64,000 nt of DNA, taken from JBIQJD01 sp044507695. Lineage in GTDB: Bacteria > Bacteroidota > Ignavibacteria > Ignavibacteriales > Ignavibacteriaceae. The position numbers were made by a program, and so were the translations under genes. Shown piece by piece: positions 54,583 through 63,147 of the stretch. Within the stretch, counting starts at the first letter, position 1. The number at the start of each line of letters is the position of its first letter. The notes below the pieces were generated by a model. It ran no database searches and was not told the DNA's origin. It was given only the letters and a program-made list of their open reading frames with translations. The stretch spans positions 1 to 64,000 of the forward strand of contig JBIQJD010000017.1 of the NCBI GenBank assembly GCA_044507695.1, read 5' to 3'.

Positions 54583-56423
54583 AGTTCACCTTTTTCAATT
54601 TTTAATTTAAGTTTATCATTTGATGAATCAATCTCAAATGATTTTTGCCAGTGCTTCATCGCTTCATTTTTCTCATTCAACATATAAAAAATATCTCCAA
54701 GATGCTCATGCATAACGGCGCTGTCTCCGCCGGCATCAATTGCTTTCTGAATATATTCCTTTGCTTTTTCGTAGTTACCGAGTTTAAAGTAAACCCAGCC
54801 GATCGTATCAAGATAGGATGAATTCAGTGAATCTTTTTCAACAGCAATTTTTACCATTGATAAAGCACGATCAAGCTGAATCCCCCTTTCAGACAATGAA
54901 TAAGCATAATTATTATTCACAAGCGCATTCATTGAATCTATAGTAAGTGCTTTTTCATAAACACTATCGCACTCGTTCCACATTTCCATTGCATCATAAA
55001 TTAAACCGAGAGTGCCGAGAAGATTAACATCATCAGGCTGAATTTCAAGTGCGCGCTTTAAATAGATTATTGCTTCTTCATTTTCTTTTAATTGATTTAA
55101 TACAAATCCGTATGCGGAAAGCGCAGTAATATCTGTTCCGTTAAGATCAACAGCTTTCTTCAAATAATTTTTTGCTTCAGCATTCTTTTGATTCTGCGAA
55201 AGTGATAAACCAAGAATCAGATTAATTGCAAAGTTATCAGGAAATGATTGAACAGCTTCCTTCAAAACTTTTTCAGCCTCATCATAACGTGCATTATCAA
55301 AATACAAGCCGCCTAATCTTACCCATGCATCAGAGTTCCAGCTTGCCAGGCTGGTAACGATGCTGAAATTTTCTATCGCAGTTGAATCATCTCCTTCTGT
55401 TAAAGCAATTGCGCCGAGATAAATTTTAATCTGCCAATCAGTTGTATCCTTATCCATCTTTGTAAAAAAATCTTTAGCAATCGGGAGAAGTGTACTGTCT
55501 TTTAATGCCTGGCTGAAATATGAAGCGCCGATTCTAATTTTTATTTCCAGCGGAATTCCCGGCTGATCAAGAATGTAAGCATACTGCTTTGATGCTTCGC
55601 TCCATTTTCCCTGCTGAATAAAAACCTGAGCTTTCTTTTCACGTGCATCTAGATCATCAGGGTTGAATTCAATTATCTCATTTAAAATTTCAAGCGCTTT
55701 ATCATATTTTTTATTTCTTGTATAAAAATCAGCAAGAAGTTTTTGCAAAGATTCATTTGCAGGATCAAGGTGAATAAGTTCCTGAAGATTATCTGCTGCT
55801 TCATCTGTATTGCCAATTTGTTCATTTAATTCCGCAAGCCGCAGAAGTACATTCCACTCTGGTCCGGCCATTTCAATTATTTTATTATAAAGCTCCCTTG
55901 CCTGAAGCGGTTTTGTGTTTTCATATATGAGCGCAAGCTGATAATATGCACTGATACGGGATGAATCAAGTGAGATGATTTTTTCAAGTACAACTGCTGC
56001 GGAATCATTCTGATATGCGGAGGAAAAAATATCAGCCAGCAGATCAAGATAATCAGTATTCTCCGGCATCATTTCTATTGCTTTTTGAGAATGCTGCAGT
56101 GCAAGCGGAATCTTATTAAGCTTAAAGTAATTTTTAGCAAGTGCATAATAAATTCCAGAACTCGTATCGAGCCTGAGTGCATCCTGGTATTCAAGAATTG
56201 CAGCGGCATAATCTCCTTTAGCTTCCAAAGCTGAACCTGTAATAAAGTGATCCATCGCTTCACGCTTAGGATCAGAAAACATATCTCTGTAACTGCTGCC
56301 GCTTTCATCTGCAGAAATTATTTTCTGCTGAGATGAACAGGAAGATAGTGCAAAAAGCAGCGGAAGTATAAACAATATTCCCGGCAGCAAATTAAAATTT
56401 TTAAAAGATAAGATGTGTTTCAT
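54579..56423 (-). CDS. Tetratricopeptide-repeat lipoprotein
   Basis: The 614 residues start with a lipoprotein signal (L-S-S-C-S-S near 30) and then carry about fourteen TPR units: A-K-G-D-Y-A-A-A-I-L-E-Y near 70, L-D-P-A-N-E-S-L, F-N-P-D-D-L-D-A, and near the end W-V-Y-F-K-L-G-N-Y-E-K-A. TPR lipoproteins act as scaffolds in the periplasm. It forms an operon with the DUF4292 and EnvC-like genes, and the trio is a common envelope set in this phylum. Confidence 0.88.
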   Translation of the reverse strand: MKHILSFKNFNLLPGILFILPLLFALSSCSSQQKIISADESGSSYRDMFSDPKREAMDHFITGSALEAKGDYAAAILEYQDALRLDTSSGIYYALAKNYFKLNKIPLALQHSQKAIEMMPENTDYLDLLADIFSSAYQNDSAAVVLEKIISLDSSRISAYYQLALIYENTKPLQARELYNKIIEMAGPEWNVLLRLAELNEQIGNTDEAADNLQELIHLDPANESLQKLLADFYTRNKKYDKALEILNEIIEFNPDDLDAREKKAQVFIQQGKWSEASKQYAYILDQPGIPLEIKIRIGASYFSQALKDSTLLPIAKDFFTKMDKDTTDWQIKIYLGAIALTEGDDSTAIENFSIVTSLASWNSDAWVRLGGLYFDNARYDEAEKVLKEAVQSFPDNFAINLILGLSLSQNQKNAEAKNYLKKAVDLNGTDITALSAYGFVLNQLKENEEAIIYLKRALEIQPDDVNLLGTLGLIYDAMEMWNECDSVYEKALTIDSMNALVNNNYAYSLSERGIQLDRALSMVKIAVEKDSLNSSYLDTIGWVYFKLGNYEKAKEYIQKAIDAGGDSAVMHEHLGDIFYMLNEKNEAMKHWQKSFEIDSSNDKLKLKIEKGEL

Positions 56424-56529
56424 ATTCTGTATTAACAGGTATTAAGTAATATATAAATCAGAGTTAAGGTTCATCCGCAATCGTGATCTATATTTTTATT
56501 GTTTTGATATAAAGGATAAGTTCATTTTC

Positions 56530-56560
56530 TTGCGTACAAATATAGTAAAGTCTATCTTTG
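56530..56560 (+). promoter_or_regulatory. Bacteroidota-type promoter of the ATP-grasp gene
   Basis: TTG (56530-56532) and TATCTTTG (56553-56560) are 20 bases apart, matching TTG ... TAnnTTTG. The start codon is at 56584, so the leader would be short. The same block would also be the upstream side of the divergent TPR gene, for which I see no clear promoter. Confidence 0.5.
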
Positions 56561-56583
56561 TAAAAAGAATCAAAAAGTGAGGT

Positions 56584-57516
56584 ATGGAAGTTTTTGATCT
56601 CGGTCTTGCCGTTGTGTGGGAGTATGATGATGATTTTGTTGAGCTGATTGAAACTTCATTACACAAGGCGGGAATAACCACTTTTGTAATCGGATATCAT
56701 AATATTTTTGAAGTAATTGATAAAGTATCAAACCGGAAACTTGCCTTTAACTTTTACCTTGACCGAGCGTGGGATGTTGATGAGAATTTTGAAACGCTCG
56801 GTAAAATCCTACACAGAAGAAGAACCGTAATTTTTAATCCGTACAAAAAAGTTCTGCATGCAATTGATAAAGCAAGCATGCATCTTGAGTTTATGTCATC
56901 CGGACTTGATGTGCCGTACTCAATAATAATTCCACCACATACTGAAGCAGAAGATATTTTTCTTTCAGTTGAAGATCTTTCAATTCTTGGCAGGCCATTT
57001 ATAATTAAACCATGCAACACAACCGGCGGCGGAGTTGGAGTAGTAACAGGTGCAGAAACATTAATTGAAGTTCTAAATGAACGTACAATGAATTCCGATG
57101 ATAAGTACATTCTGCAGGAAAAAATTTATCCACAAATACTTGATAATAAACGTGCATGGTTCAGATCATTCTGGGCATTCGGAAAACCAATTCCAGTTTG
57201 GTGGGATGATCAAACTCATCTGTATAATATTTTAACTCCTGAAGAAATCTCAAGATATAATCTGAAAAAACTTTTCCGTGTTACTACCACAATTGCAAAG
57301 ATTACGGAACTCGATTTCTTTTCTACAGAAATTGTAGCTGCTGCCAATAATAAAATTGTAGCAATTGATTATGTTAATGATCAATGCGATATGCGTTTAA
57401 AATCAAAACATATTGATGGAGTGCCTGATGAAATTGTTAAACAGATTATTAATAATCTTATACGCACAATATTAAGAATGAAAAGAGCACAGCAGAAAAA
57501 TCAGCATGTCAATTAA
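56584..57516 (+). CDS. ATP-grasp domain protein
   Basis: The 310 residues show an ATP-grasp layout: an N-terminal alpha/beta lobe, R-P-F-I-I-K-P-C-N-T-T-G-G-G-V-G-V near 140 for the nucleotide loop, Y-I-L-Q-E-K-I near 178, and the metal-binding A-I-D-Y-V-N-D-Q-C-D near 260. It should join an acid to an amine or thiol through an acyl phosphate, but the substrate is unknown. GAGG lies six bases before ATG 56584. The next gene follows within six bases. Confidence 0.8.
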   Translation: MEVFDLGLAVVWEYDDDFVELIETSLHKAGITTFVIGYHNIFEVIDKVSNRKLAFNFYLDRAWDVDENFETLGKILHRRRTVIFNPYKKVLHAIDKASMHLEFMSSGLDVPYSIIIPPHTEAEDIFLSVEDLSILGRPFIIKPCNTTGGGVGVVTGAETLIEVLNERTMNSDDKYILQEKIYPQILDNKRAWFRSFWAFGKPIPVWWDDQTHLYNILTPEEISRYNLKKLFRVTTTIAKITELDFFSTEIVAAANNKIVAIDYVNDQCDMRLKSKHIDGVPDEIVKQIINNLIRTILRMKRAQQKNQHVN

Positions 57517-57521
57517 ATGAA

Positions 57522-57911
57522 ATGAGGAGAAGTAATATTTATATAATTTCTGCAATATTACTGCTGATTGCCGCGTTTGCAGCTTATCATTATATCTTCA
57601 GTATTTATGAAGTAATATTTTCCGTGCATCCGAAAGAACTATACGCGGATAATCAATCCACTGTTACAATATCTGTTGTTCCGCTCAACGCATTTGGATG
57701 GGAAGCCCCGTTGAGAAATTCTCCCGCAAAGTTTGAGATAACAGAAGGAACGGATCTTGTTGAAATATTTTCACTTGATGAAAAAAACGGGATAATGATT
57801 CTTAAAGCAAAAAATAAAACCGGCAGAGTTGCTGTGCTTATAAAATCAAAAAATGCGCTGCTTCCATCAGCAGTTGAAATTGAAATACTGCCGAATGTTG
57901 CATCATTATAA
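57522..57911 (+). CDS. Membrane-anchored Ig-like domain protein
   Basis: The 129 residues have one N-terminal membrane helix (about 7-27) and a single beta-sandwich domain (about 33-125) with V-H-P-K-E-L-Y-A-D-N-Q-S-T-V-T-I-S-V-V-P, reminiscent of invasin/bacterial Ig-like domains. It sits between the ATP-grasp gene (six bases before) and a barrel protein gene. No known function. Confidence 0.7.
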   Translation: MRRSNIYIISAILLLIAAFAAYHYIFSIYEVIFSVHPKELYADNQSTVTISVVPLNAFGWEAPLRNSPAKFEITEGTDLVEIFSLDEKNGIMILKAKNKTGRVAVLIKSKNALLPSAVEIEILPNVASL

Positions 57912-57977
57912 AATTATAATGGAATTTATTTGAATAATTCTTTTTATTTTTCTTTTAAAACTTATAAGGTTGAGGGA

Positions 57978-58754
57978 ATGATGAAAAAAGCTTACTACTT
58001 TTTATTTATACTTGCAGCTTTTTCCGTTTCAACTTTTGCACAGGGTACTGCCGGTGAAGGCGCTAAATATGAATACCGCTCCCTGGTTGATATGCCCACT
58101 GCCGGAATTCTTGAAAAAGGATTTGTTGGAACAACCACAGATATTCTTCCGGCAGGAGTTGTAATTGCACGGCTTGAAGTGGGAGTTTTTGATAATGTAA
58201 GCTTTGGAATTTCTTACGGCGGCGCAAATATTATTGGAGCCGGTTCACCTGATTGGTACAAACTTCCCGGAGTTAATATCCGCTTCAGGCTGTTTGATGA
58301 ATCAGTCAGCATGCCCGCAATCTCAATGGGATTTGATTCACAGGGAAAGGGAGTTTATTTTGATTCAACCTCCCGGTACGCAATTAAATCACCCGGATTT
58401 TATGCCGCAGTAAGTAAAAATTTTCAGTTTCTCGGTTTTCTTAGTCTTCACGGCACAGTTAATTATAGTCTTGAAACAAAAGACGGAGATAATTTTATAA
58501 ATCTTAGTGCAGGATTCGAAAAAACAATAGGCAATAATTTTTCTTTGATTGCAGAATATGATTTTGCTTTTAATGATAATACAACAAATGTATACGGAAA
58601 TGGAAACGGGTATTTAAATCTTGGAGTAAGATGGGCAATGGGAGATGGTTTTACGCTCGGCTTTGATCTCCGTGATCTTCTGGATAATAAAAAATGGAAT
58701 CCATCAACGGCAGACAGAGCTTTGAAAATTGAATACATTAAGAGTATTTTTTAA
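57978..58754 (+). CDS. Outer-membrane protein, unknown barrel
   Basis: I start at ATG 57978 (M-M-K-K-A-Y-Y-F-L-F) with GAGGG just before it, giving about 258 residues with a signal peptide cut after T-F-A-Q. The frame opens earlier, at 57930. The mature part has regular amphipathic strands with G-Y, G-N and F-D turns, ending K-S-I-F. It resembles small outer-membrane barrels. Function unknown; it belongs to the same run as the ATP-grasp gene. Confidence 0.7.
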   Translation: MMKKAYYFLFILAAFSVSTFAQGTAGEGAKYEYRSLVDMPTAGILEKGFVGTTTDILPAGVVIARLEVGVFDNVSFGISYGGANIIGAGSPDWYKLPGVNIRFRLFDESVSMPAISMGFDSQGKGVYFDSTSRYAIKSPGFYAAVSKNFQFLGFLSLHGTVNYSLETKDGDNFINLSAGFEKTIGNNFSLIAEYDFAFNDNTTNVYGNGNGYLNLGVRWAMGDGFTLGFDLRDLLDNKKWNPSTADRALKIEYIKSIF

Positions 58755-58898
58755 GAACACCTCTTTTGTACAAAATTTTACACAACTCTTTCTACTATTA
58801 TATACAAAACCATCTCTTAAACCAGTCCCTGTTGAAATTTTTGTTCCTTTTATTAGGCTCAATTTTTGCAGATATTAAGATAGTTTTTGGAGGAAAAA

Positions 58899-60005
58899 AT
58901 GAAAAAGTTTTATAGAATTGGTTTTTTAATCCTGTTAGCCGGAATTTTCTTCAGCGGATGCTATACACAAGTTGCCATGCGTGATTATGACCGTGAACGA
59001 TACGGCAGCAAACAGGATGAAGAATATGAAACGTATGAATCAGAAAATGATACTGATTACTACGCCGAAGATTATGATACTAATGAAGAATATTATGAAG
59101 AAGATGGAGTAACAATTAATAATTATTACTACGGTTATCCAGGTTACAGAAGATATTTCTGGAGTTACTACCCATCAATATCAATCGGTGTTTATTGGGG
59201 AAGCTATTTTTACGATCCGTTTTATTATGGATCATTCTACTATGATCCGTTCTACTATAATTACTGGTGCGTACCAATTTACTACAGCTATTATCCTTTC
59301 TACAGATTCCATGATTATTACTGGGGATATTATCCCGGTTATTACCGTGGTTATTACGGAGGATATGCAAGCATTTATAAAGAACGATCAAATGATATGT
59401 ACCGTGTAAGAAATTCCGGATTGAGAAACGGAATAACCAGCAGAAACGGAATAACCGGAAGAAATACAGGTTCATTAAACCGTACAACATTAACAAGGGA
59501 TGATAATGGAAGAATTTCTACACGGGACAGGAACACAGAAAAAGAAATTATCAAACGCGGCTCCCGCGATGATGAAAAGATTACAAGAAGAGGTTTGGAT
59601 TCACGCGGAGGTAGTGAAAATAAAAACGTAGTGAGAGAAAAAAATTCCAGGGATACTAAGAAAATAGCTCCCAATGAAAATACAAGGAGGAAAGCTCCTG
59701 AATATATTGAGAGAAGAAATAAGACTGAAAGAGAATCAATCAGAAAAGAAAGCGGTGATAAAGAGAAAAGAAATACAAATCCGAAAAAATTTGTACCAAG
59801 AAAAAACGATTCTCCTAAAAAATATACTCCGCCAAAGAAGAATGATGCTCCAAAAAATTATACTCCTCCAAAGCGGAACAGTACTCCGCCGCAGAGAACT
59901 TATTCTCCGCCGAAAAATTCAACACCGCAGAGAAGCACTACTCCTCCAAGATCATCCGGAAATACCAGAGGAGGAAGTAATGATTCAGGAAGAAGGACAA
60001 GGTAA
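58899..60005 (+). CDS. Tyrosine-rich lipoprotein with basic proline-rich tail
   Basis: About 368 residues from ATG 58899, with GGAGG six bases ahead; the frame opens four codons earlier. The signal ends in the lipobox S-G-C-Y-T. Next come an acidic stretch (about 25-75), a strikingly aromatic region (about 80-165: many Y-Y, F-Y-Y and G-Y-Y) and a long tail rich in R, K, N and T. The last 70 residues repeat K-K-Y-T-P-P-K-K-N type units. It resembles the next lipoprotein in design. Function unknown; a surface-exposed, possibly cell-wall or polysaccharide-binding tail is a guess. Confidence 0.75.
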   Translation: MKKFYRIGFLILLAGIFFSGCYTQVAMRDYDRERYGSKQDEEYETYESENDTDYYAEDYDTNEEYYEEDGVTINNYYYGYPGYRRYFWSYYPSISIGVYWGSYFYDPFYYGSFYYDPFYYNYWCVPIYYSYYPFYRFHDYYWGYYPGYYRGYYGGYASIYKERSNDMYRVRNSGLRNGITSRNGITGRNTGSLNRTTLTRDDNGRISTRDRNTEKEIIKRGSRDDEKITRRGLDSRGGSENKNVVREKNSRDTKKIAPNENTRRKAPEYIERRNKTERESIRKESGDKEKRNTNPKKFVPRKNDSPKKYTPPKKNDAPKNYTPPKRNSTPPQRTYSPPKNSTPQRSTTPPRSSGNTRGGSNDSGRRTR

Positions 60006-60011
60006 TAAGAC

Positions 60012-60539
60012 ATGAAAAAATATTTTTTAATTGCTGGTTTATTTTTCATCCTGATTTCATTTACAGGATGTTATACCGTAATCTGGAGTCCGGAGATGGA
60101 CTTTCCTACTGAAGAAACATATCAGGAAGAATATTATGATGATAATTATTATCCTGATTTTTACTACGGTTCATATGGATATTATTATCAGTACCCATGG
60201 TGGCTTTCAATTGCTCCTCCAACTACTTCATCTTCTGTAAGGAATGAGCGGGATGAAAACAGCACAATGAAGAAAATTAGAAACAGTGACGGCTCACGTA
60301 ATTCCGGTTCACGCAATACAGGTTCACGTGAACAGATAATAAATACTCCTCCTGTTACACAGAGCGGAAGTAAATCTTCAGGCAGTTCTACTTCCAAAGA
60401 TAATTCAAAAACAGAAGTGAGAAACTCAGGCAGCAGTTCAAATTCAGGTTCTGATTCAGGATCACGCAGTTCGAGTTCAGGTGATTCTAACAATACAAGA
60501 AATAGTAACGGCGAAAGAAACAACGGGGGAAGAAGATAA
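60012..60539 (+). CDS. Second tyrosine-rich lipoprotein
   Basis: The 175 residues have the lipobox F-T-G-C-Y-T, an acidic/aromatic segment (Y-Q-E-E-Y-Y-D-D-N-Y-Y and G-Y-Y-Y-Q-Y-P-W-W) and a low-complexity tail of S, G, N and R (S-R-N-S-G-S-R-N-T-G-S-R type). It starts seven bases after the first lipoprotein gene and shares its three-part build, so the two are probably distant duplicates. Its stop codon overlaps the start codon of the next gene. Confidence 0.75.
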   Translation: MKKYFLIAGLFFILISFTGCYTVIWSPEMDFPTEETYQEEYYDDNYYPDFYYGSYGYYYQYPWWLSIAPPTTSSSVRNERDENSTMKKIRNSDGSRNSGSRNTGSREQIINTPPVTQSGSKSSGSSTSKDNSKTEVRNSGSSSNSGSDSGSRSSSSGDSNNTRNSNGERNNGGRR

Positions 60540-61975
60540 TGAAAAGATTATTCTCAACTTATTCCATAATCGTTTTATTCTTTTTAATTGCATTGATCCC
60601 ATTTTCTGCTCAGGCTCAAAATATTAATGATGCACTCCGGTTAAGTATGCTCGGTTTAGGTTCAAATGCACGCGCACTTGGAATGGGAAACAGCTTTATA
60701 AGCCTAAGTGATGATGCATCAGCTTCATTCTTTAATCCTGCCGGATTTGGTTTATTAAAAAGATTGGAATTCTCCGGCGGTTTAAGTTATAACCGCTTTG
60801 GAAATGAAACTCAATTTTTTGGTGAAACGAGTGATTACTCAAGCAGCAAAACAAGATTAGACCGGATCAGTTTTGCATTTCCGTTTCCAACAGTAAGAGG
60901 AAGCCTTGTGTTCGGGCTTTCATATCATAACACAAAAGATCTGACAAGTACAGTAGATTTTTCAGGCTTTAATAATTCAAATAATTCACTCATTCAGGAT
61001 TTGAATGTAGACGGTACAATTCCTTATGATCTTTTCCTAACTGATGAAGATTATAATACACCAATTAACGGAAGGTTAAGACAATCAGGCAACATACTTG
61101 CATCCGGCGGAATTAATAACTGGACATTCTCCGGTGCAATTGAGGTATACAAAAACGTATATGTTGGCGGAAACTTAAATATCATTTCAGGTGATTTTAA
61201 ATCAAATAACGATTACTGGGAAACAGATGTTCAGAATATTTACCAGGGAGAAACTGCAGCCGGTGAACCAAGTACTGTTGATTTCCAGGAATTTTATCTT
61301 AACAGAATTTTAAACTGGGATATCTCAGGCTGGAACGCAAAAATCGGTTTGCTCTATCAGCTCCAGAATAACGCACGTTTTGGTATTACTGTTCAATTCC
61401 CAAAATCATTTTCTATAAAAGAAAAATTTGAAGTAGACGGCTCAAGCACGTTTGCAGACAGAGTTGTATATCTTGACCGGGATCAATATGCAGATAAAGT
61501 ACAATATGATATAATATCTCCTTTCGAACTTGGCGCAGGATTTTCTGTTAACCTGATGGGGTTGATTGTATCAGCAGAAGGAACATTAATTGATTATACA
61601 CAGATTGAATTTGATGACCCCGAAGGTTTAAGCGAACAGTACATAGCAGGAATTAATAAGAATATTAAAGATAATCTGACTACCGTTCTCAATTACAATC
61701 TCGGAGTTGAATACACAATTCCAAATATTGGATTGAGACTGCGCGGCGGATTTTTTGTACAGCCGTCTGCGTATAAGGATGATCCCGCTGATTTTGATAA
61801 GAAATATCTTACTGCTGGAATCGGATTTTTAACGGAAGGAACTATTGGAATTGATCTTGGTTTTGCCCACGGATGGTGGAAAGATATAGGTGATAATTAC
61901 GGTTCAAACATTTCACGAACATTCCAGGATATAAGATTTAACAAGGTGATATTAACTACCACGTATAGGTTCTAA
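60539..61975 (+). CDS. OmpP1/FadL-family or PorV-like outer-membrane protein
   Basis: The 478 residues have a signal peptide (cut after A-Q-A-Q) and the motif L-G-S-N-A-R-A-L-G-M-G-N-S-F-I-S-L-S-D-D-A-S-A-S-F-F-N-P-A-G near 35-70, shared by PorV-like and FadL-like proteins. Long loops and a terminal T-T-Y-R-F complete a barrel. FadL members carry hydrophobic molecules; the PorV branch binds T9SS cargo. ATG shares its A with the stop TAA of the lipoprotein gene, so they are translationally coupled. Confidence 0.8.
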   Translation: MKRLFSTYSIIVLFFLIALIPFSAQAQNINDALRLSMLGLGSNARALGMGNSFISLSDDASASFFNPAGFGLLKRLEFSGGLSYNRFGNETQFFGETSDYSSSKTRLDRISFAFPFPTVRGSLVFGLSYHNTKDLTSTVDFSGFNNSNNSLIQDLNVDGTIPYDLFLTDEDYNTPINGRLRQSGNILASGGINNWTFSGAIEVYKNVYVGGNLNIISGDFKSNNDYWETDVQNIYQGETAAGEPSTVDFQEFYLNRILNWDISGWNAKIGLLYQLQNNARFGITVQFPKSFSIKEKFEVDGSSTFADRVVYLDRDQYADKVQYDIISPFELGAGFSVNLMGLIVSAEGTLIDYTQIEFDDPEGLSEQYIAGINKNIKDNLTTVLNYNLGVEYTIPNIGLRLRGGFFVQPSAYKDDPADFDKKYLTAGIGFLTEGTIGIDLGFAHGWWKDIGDNYGSNISRTFQDIRFNKVILTTTYRF

Positions 61976-62004
61976 GCTCTCCTTCTTATTGATTTATTAA
62001 ACAT

Positions 62005-62036
62005 TGCGCTATAAATTTTATAGCGCATATTTATTT
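62005..62036 (+). terminator. Rho-independent terminator after the OmpP1-like gene
   Basis: TGCGCTATAAA and TTTATAGCGCA pair over ten to eleven bases (62005-62027) and are followed by TATTTATTTT, an interrupted T-rich tail. It separates the lipoprotein/OmpP1-like operon from rsgA. Confidence 0.55.
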
Positions 62037-62096
62037 TAAATAAGCTGCTTAAAAAATTTTCAACTCTTCTAAAGATAAAAGGGATAAGGAGGTTTT

Positions 62097-63053
62097 ATTA
62101 AAGGTGTAATTAACAGAATAGAAAGCAAAGATTTTTATGTAATCAGGCAGGATACTAATGAAATTATAAGATGTTCTCTCCGCGGAAAATTCAAAAAAGA
62201 GTTTAACCTGAAAAAAGATAAACTTTTCTTAACAGATATTGCAGTAGTTGGTGATACAGTTGAATTTGAGATTAATAAAGACGGCACAGGAGTAATTTAT
62301 AAAATTGAGGAAAGAAAAAATTATCTTTCGCGCAAAGCTCCCCGCATAAAAGGTGCAAGCCGCCGCGGTGAGCGGCTTGAGCAGGTTATAGCTTCAAACC
62401 TGGATCAACTATTTATTGTTAGCAGTACTGCAAATCCATCTTTTAATAATAAAACGATTGATAGATTTATTACAGCCGGTGAAAGTTCACGAATAAATGT
62501 AAAAATTATTCTGAATAAAATTGATATTAAAGGAACAGAGTTCATTGAAGATTGGGCAAATCTTTACCATGAAATTGGTTATGAAGTTTTTTTAACCAGC
62601 GCTGTTACAGGTGAAGGAATTGATGAACTTAAAAAATCTTTAACAGGAAAAATAAGTTTGTTCTGGGGACATTCAGGGGTTGGCAAATCTTCCCTGCTAA
62701 ACAAATTGTTTCCTCAACTTAATCTTGAAACCGGAGTTATAAGTTCATTTACTGATAAAGGTACACACACAACCGTAACCAGCATAATGCTTGAAGTTGA
62801 AAAAGGTACATTCATTATTGATACTCCGGGTGTTCGTGAGATTGATCCTTACGGAATAAGAAAAGAGGATTTAGGCCATTATTTTACAGAGTTTGCGGAA
62901 TTTATCAACAATTGCAAATTCAGCACATGCACGCATCATCATGAACCTGGCTGTGCTGTAATAAAAGCAGTAGAAAATCATAAAATTTCTTATGAACGTT
63001 ATGAAAGCTACCTGAGAATTCTTGATACGATAGAAGAGGATATAATTTTTTAG
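62097..63053 (+). CDS. rsgA: Ribosome small-subunit GTPase RsgA, apparent ATT start
   Basis: The 318 residues have an N-terminal OB fold (G-V-I-N-R-I-E-S-K-D-F-Y-V), then a circularly permuted GTPase: L-N-K-I-D (G4) near 145, G-H-S-G-V-G-K-S-S (G1) near 190, and D-T-P-G-V-R-E (G3) near 241. A C-terminal zinc site reads C-K-F-S-T-C-T-H-H-H-E-P-G-C. It helps finish 30S subunits. The frame is closed just upstream by TAA at 62085, so the start must fall in TAA-GGA-GGT-TTT-ATT-AAA. ATT at 62097 follows AAGGAGG by four bases. The next usual start, TTG at 62658, would delete the OB fold. Confidence 0.93.
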   Translation: MKGVINRIESKDFYVIRQDTNEIIRCSLRGKFKKEFNLKKDKLFLTDIAVVGDTVEFEINKDGTGVIYKIEERKNYLSRKAPRIKGASRRGERLEQVIASNLDQLFIVSSTANPSFNNKTIDRFITAGESSRINVKIILNKIDIKGTEFIEDWANLYHEIGYEVFLTSAVTGEGIDELKKSLTGKISLFWGHSGVGKSSLLNKLFPQLNLETGVISSFTDKGTHTTVTSIMLEVEKGTFIIDTPGVREIDPYGIRKEDLGHYFTEFAEFINNCKFSTCTHHHEPGCAVIKAVENHKISYERYESYLRILDTIEEDIIF

Positions 63054-63147
63054 CAGTTCAGAATCAGAAATATAATGTGAGTTTATTCAATAAATTGGAA
63101 ACTCTTCAGTTATAAATTATATTTGTTCTTCAAAAATAATGATTTAG

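Noticed and set aside
59674..60015. Plus-strand 113-residue basic frame
   Set aside because: It overlaps the low-complexity tail of the tyrosine-rich lipoprotein, and the repeated K/R-rich text is a shadow of that tail.
60188..60523. Minus-strand frame rich in L, E and P
   Set aside because: It mirrors the Ser/Arg-rich tail of the second lipoprotein, whose composition keeps the opposite frame open.
62658..63053. Short GTPase starting at TTG 62658
   Set aside because: The same frame continues upstream with a normal RsgA OB fold, so this is only the last part of the gene.
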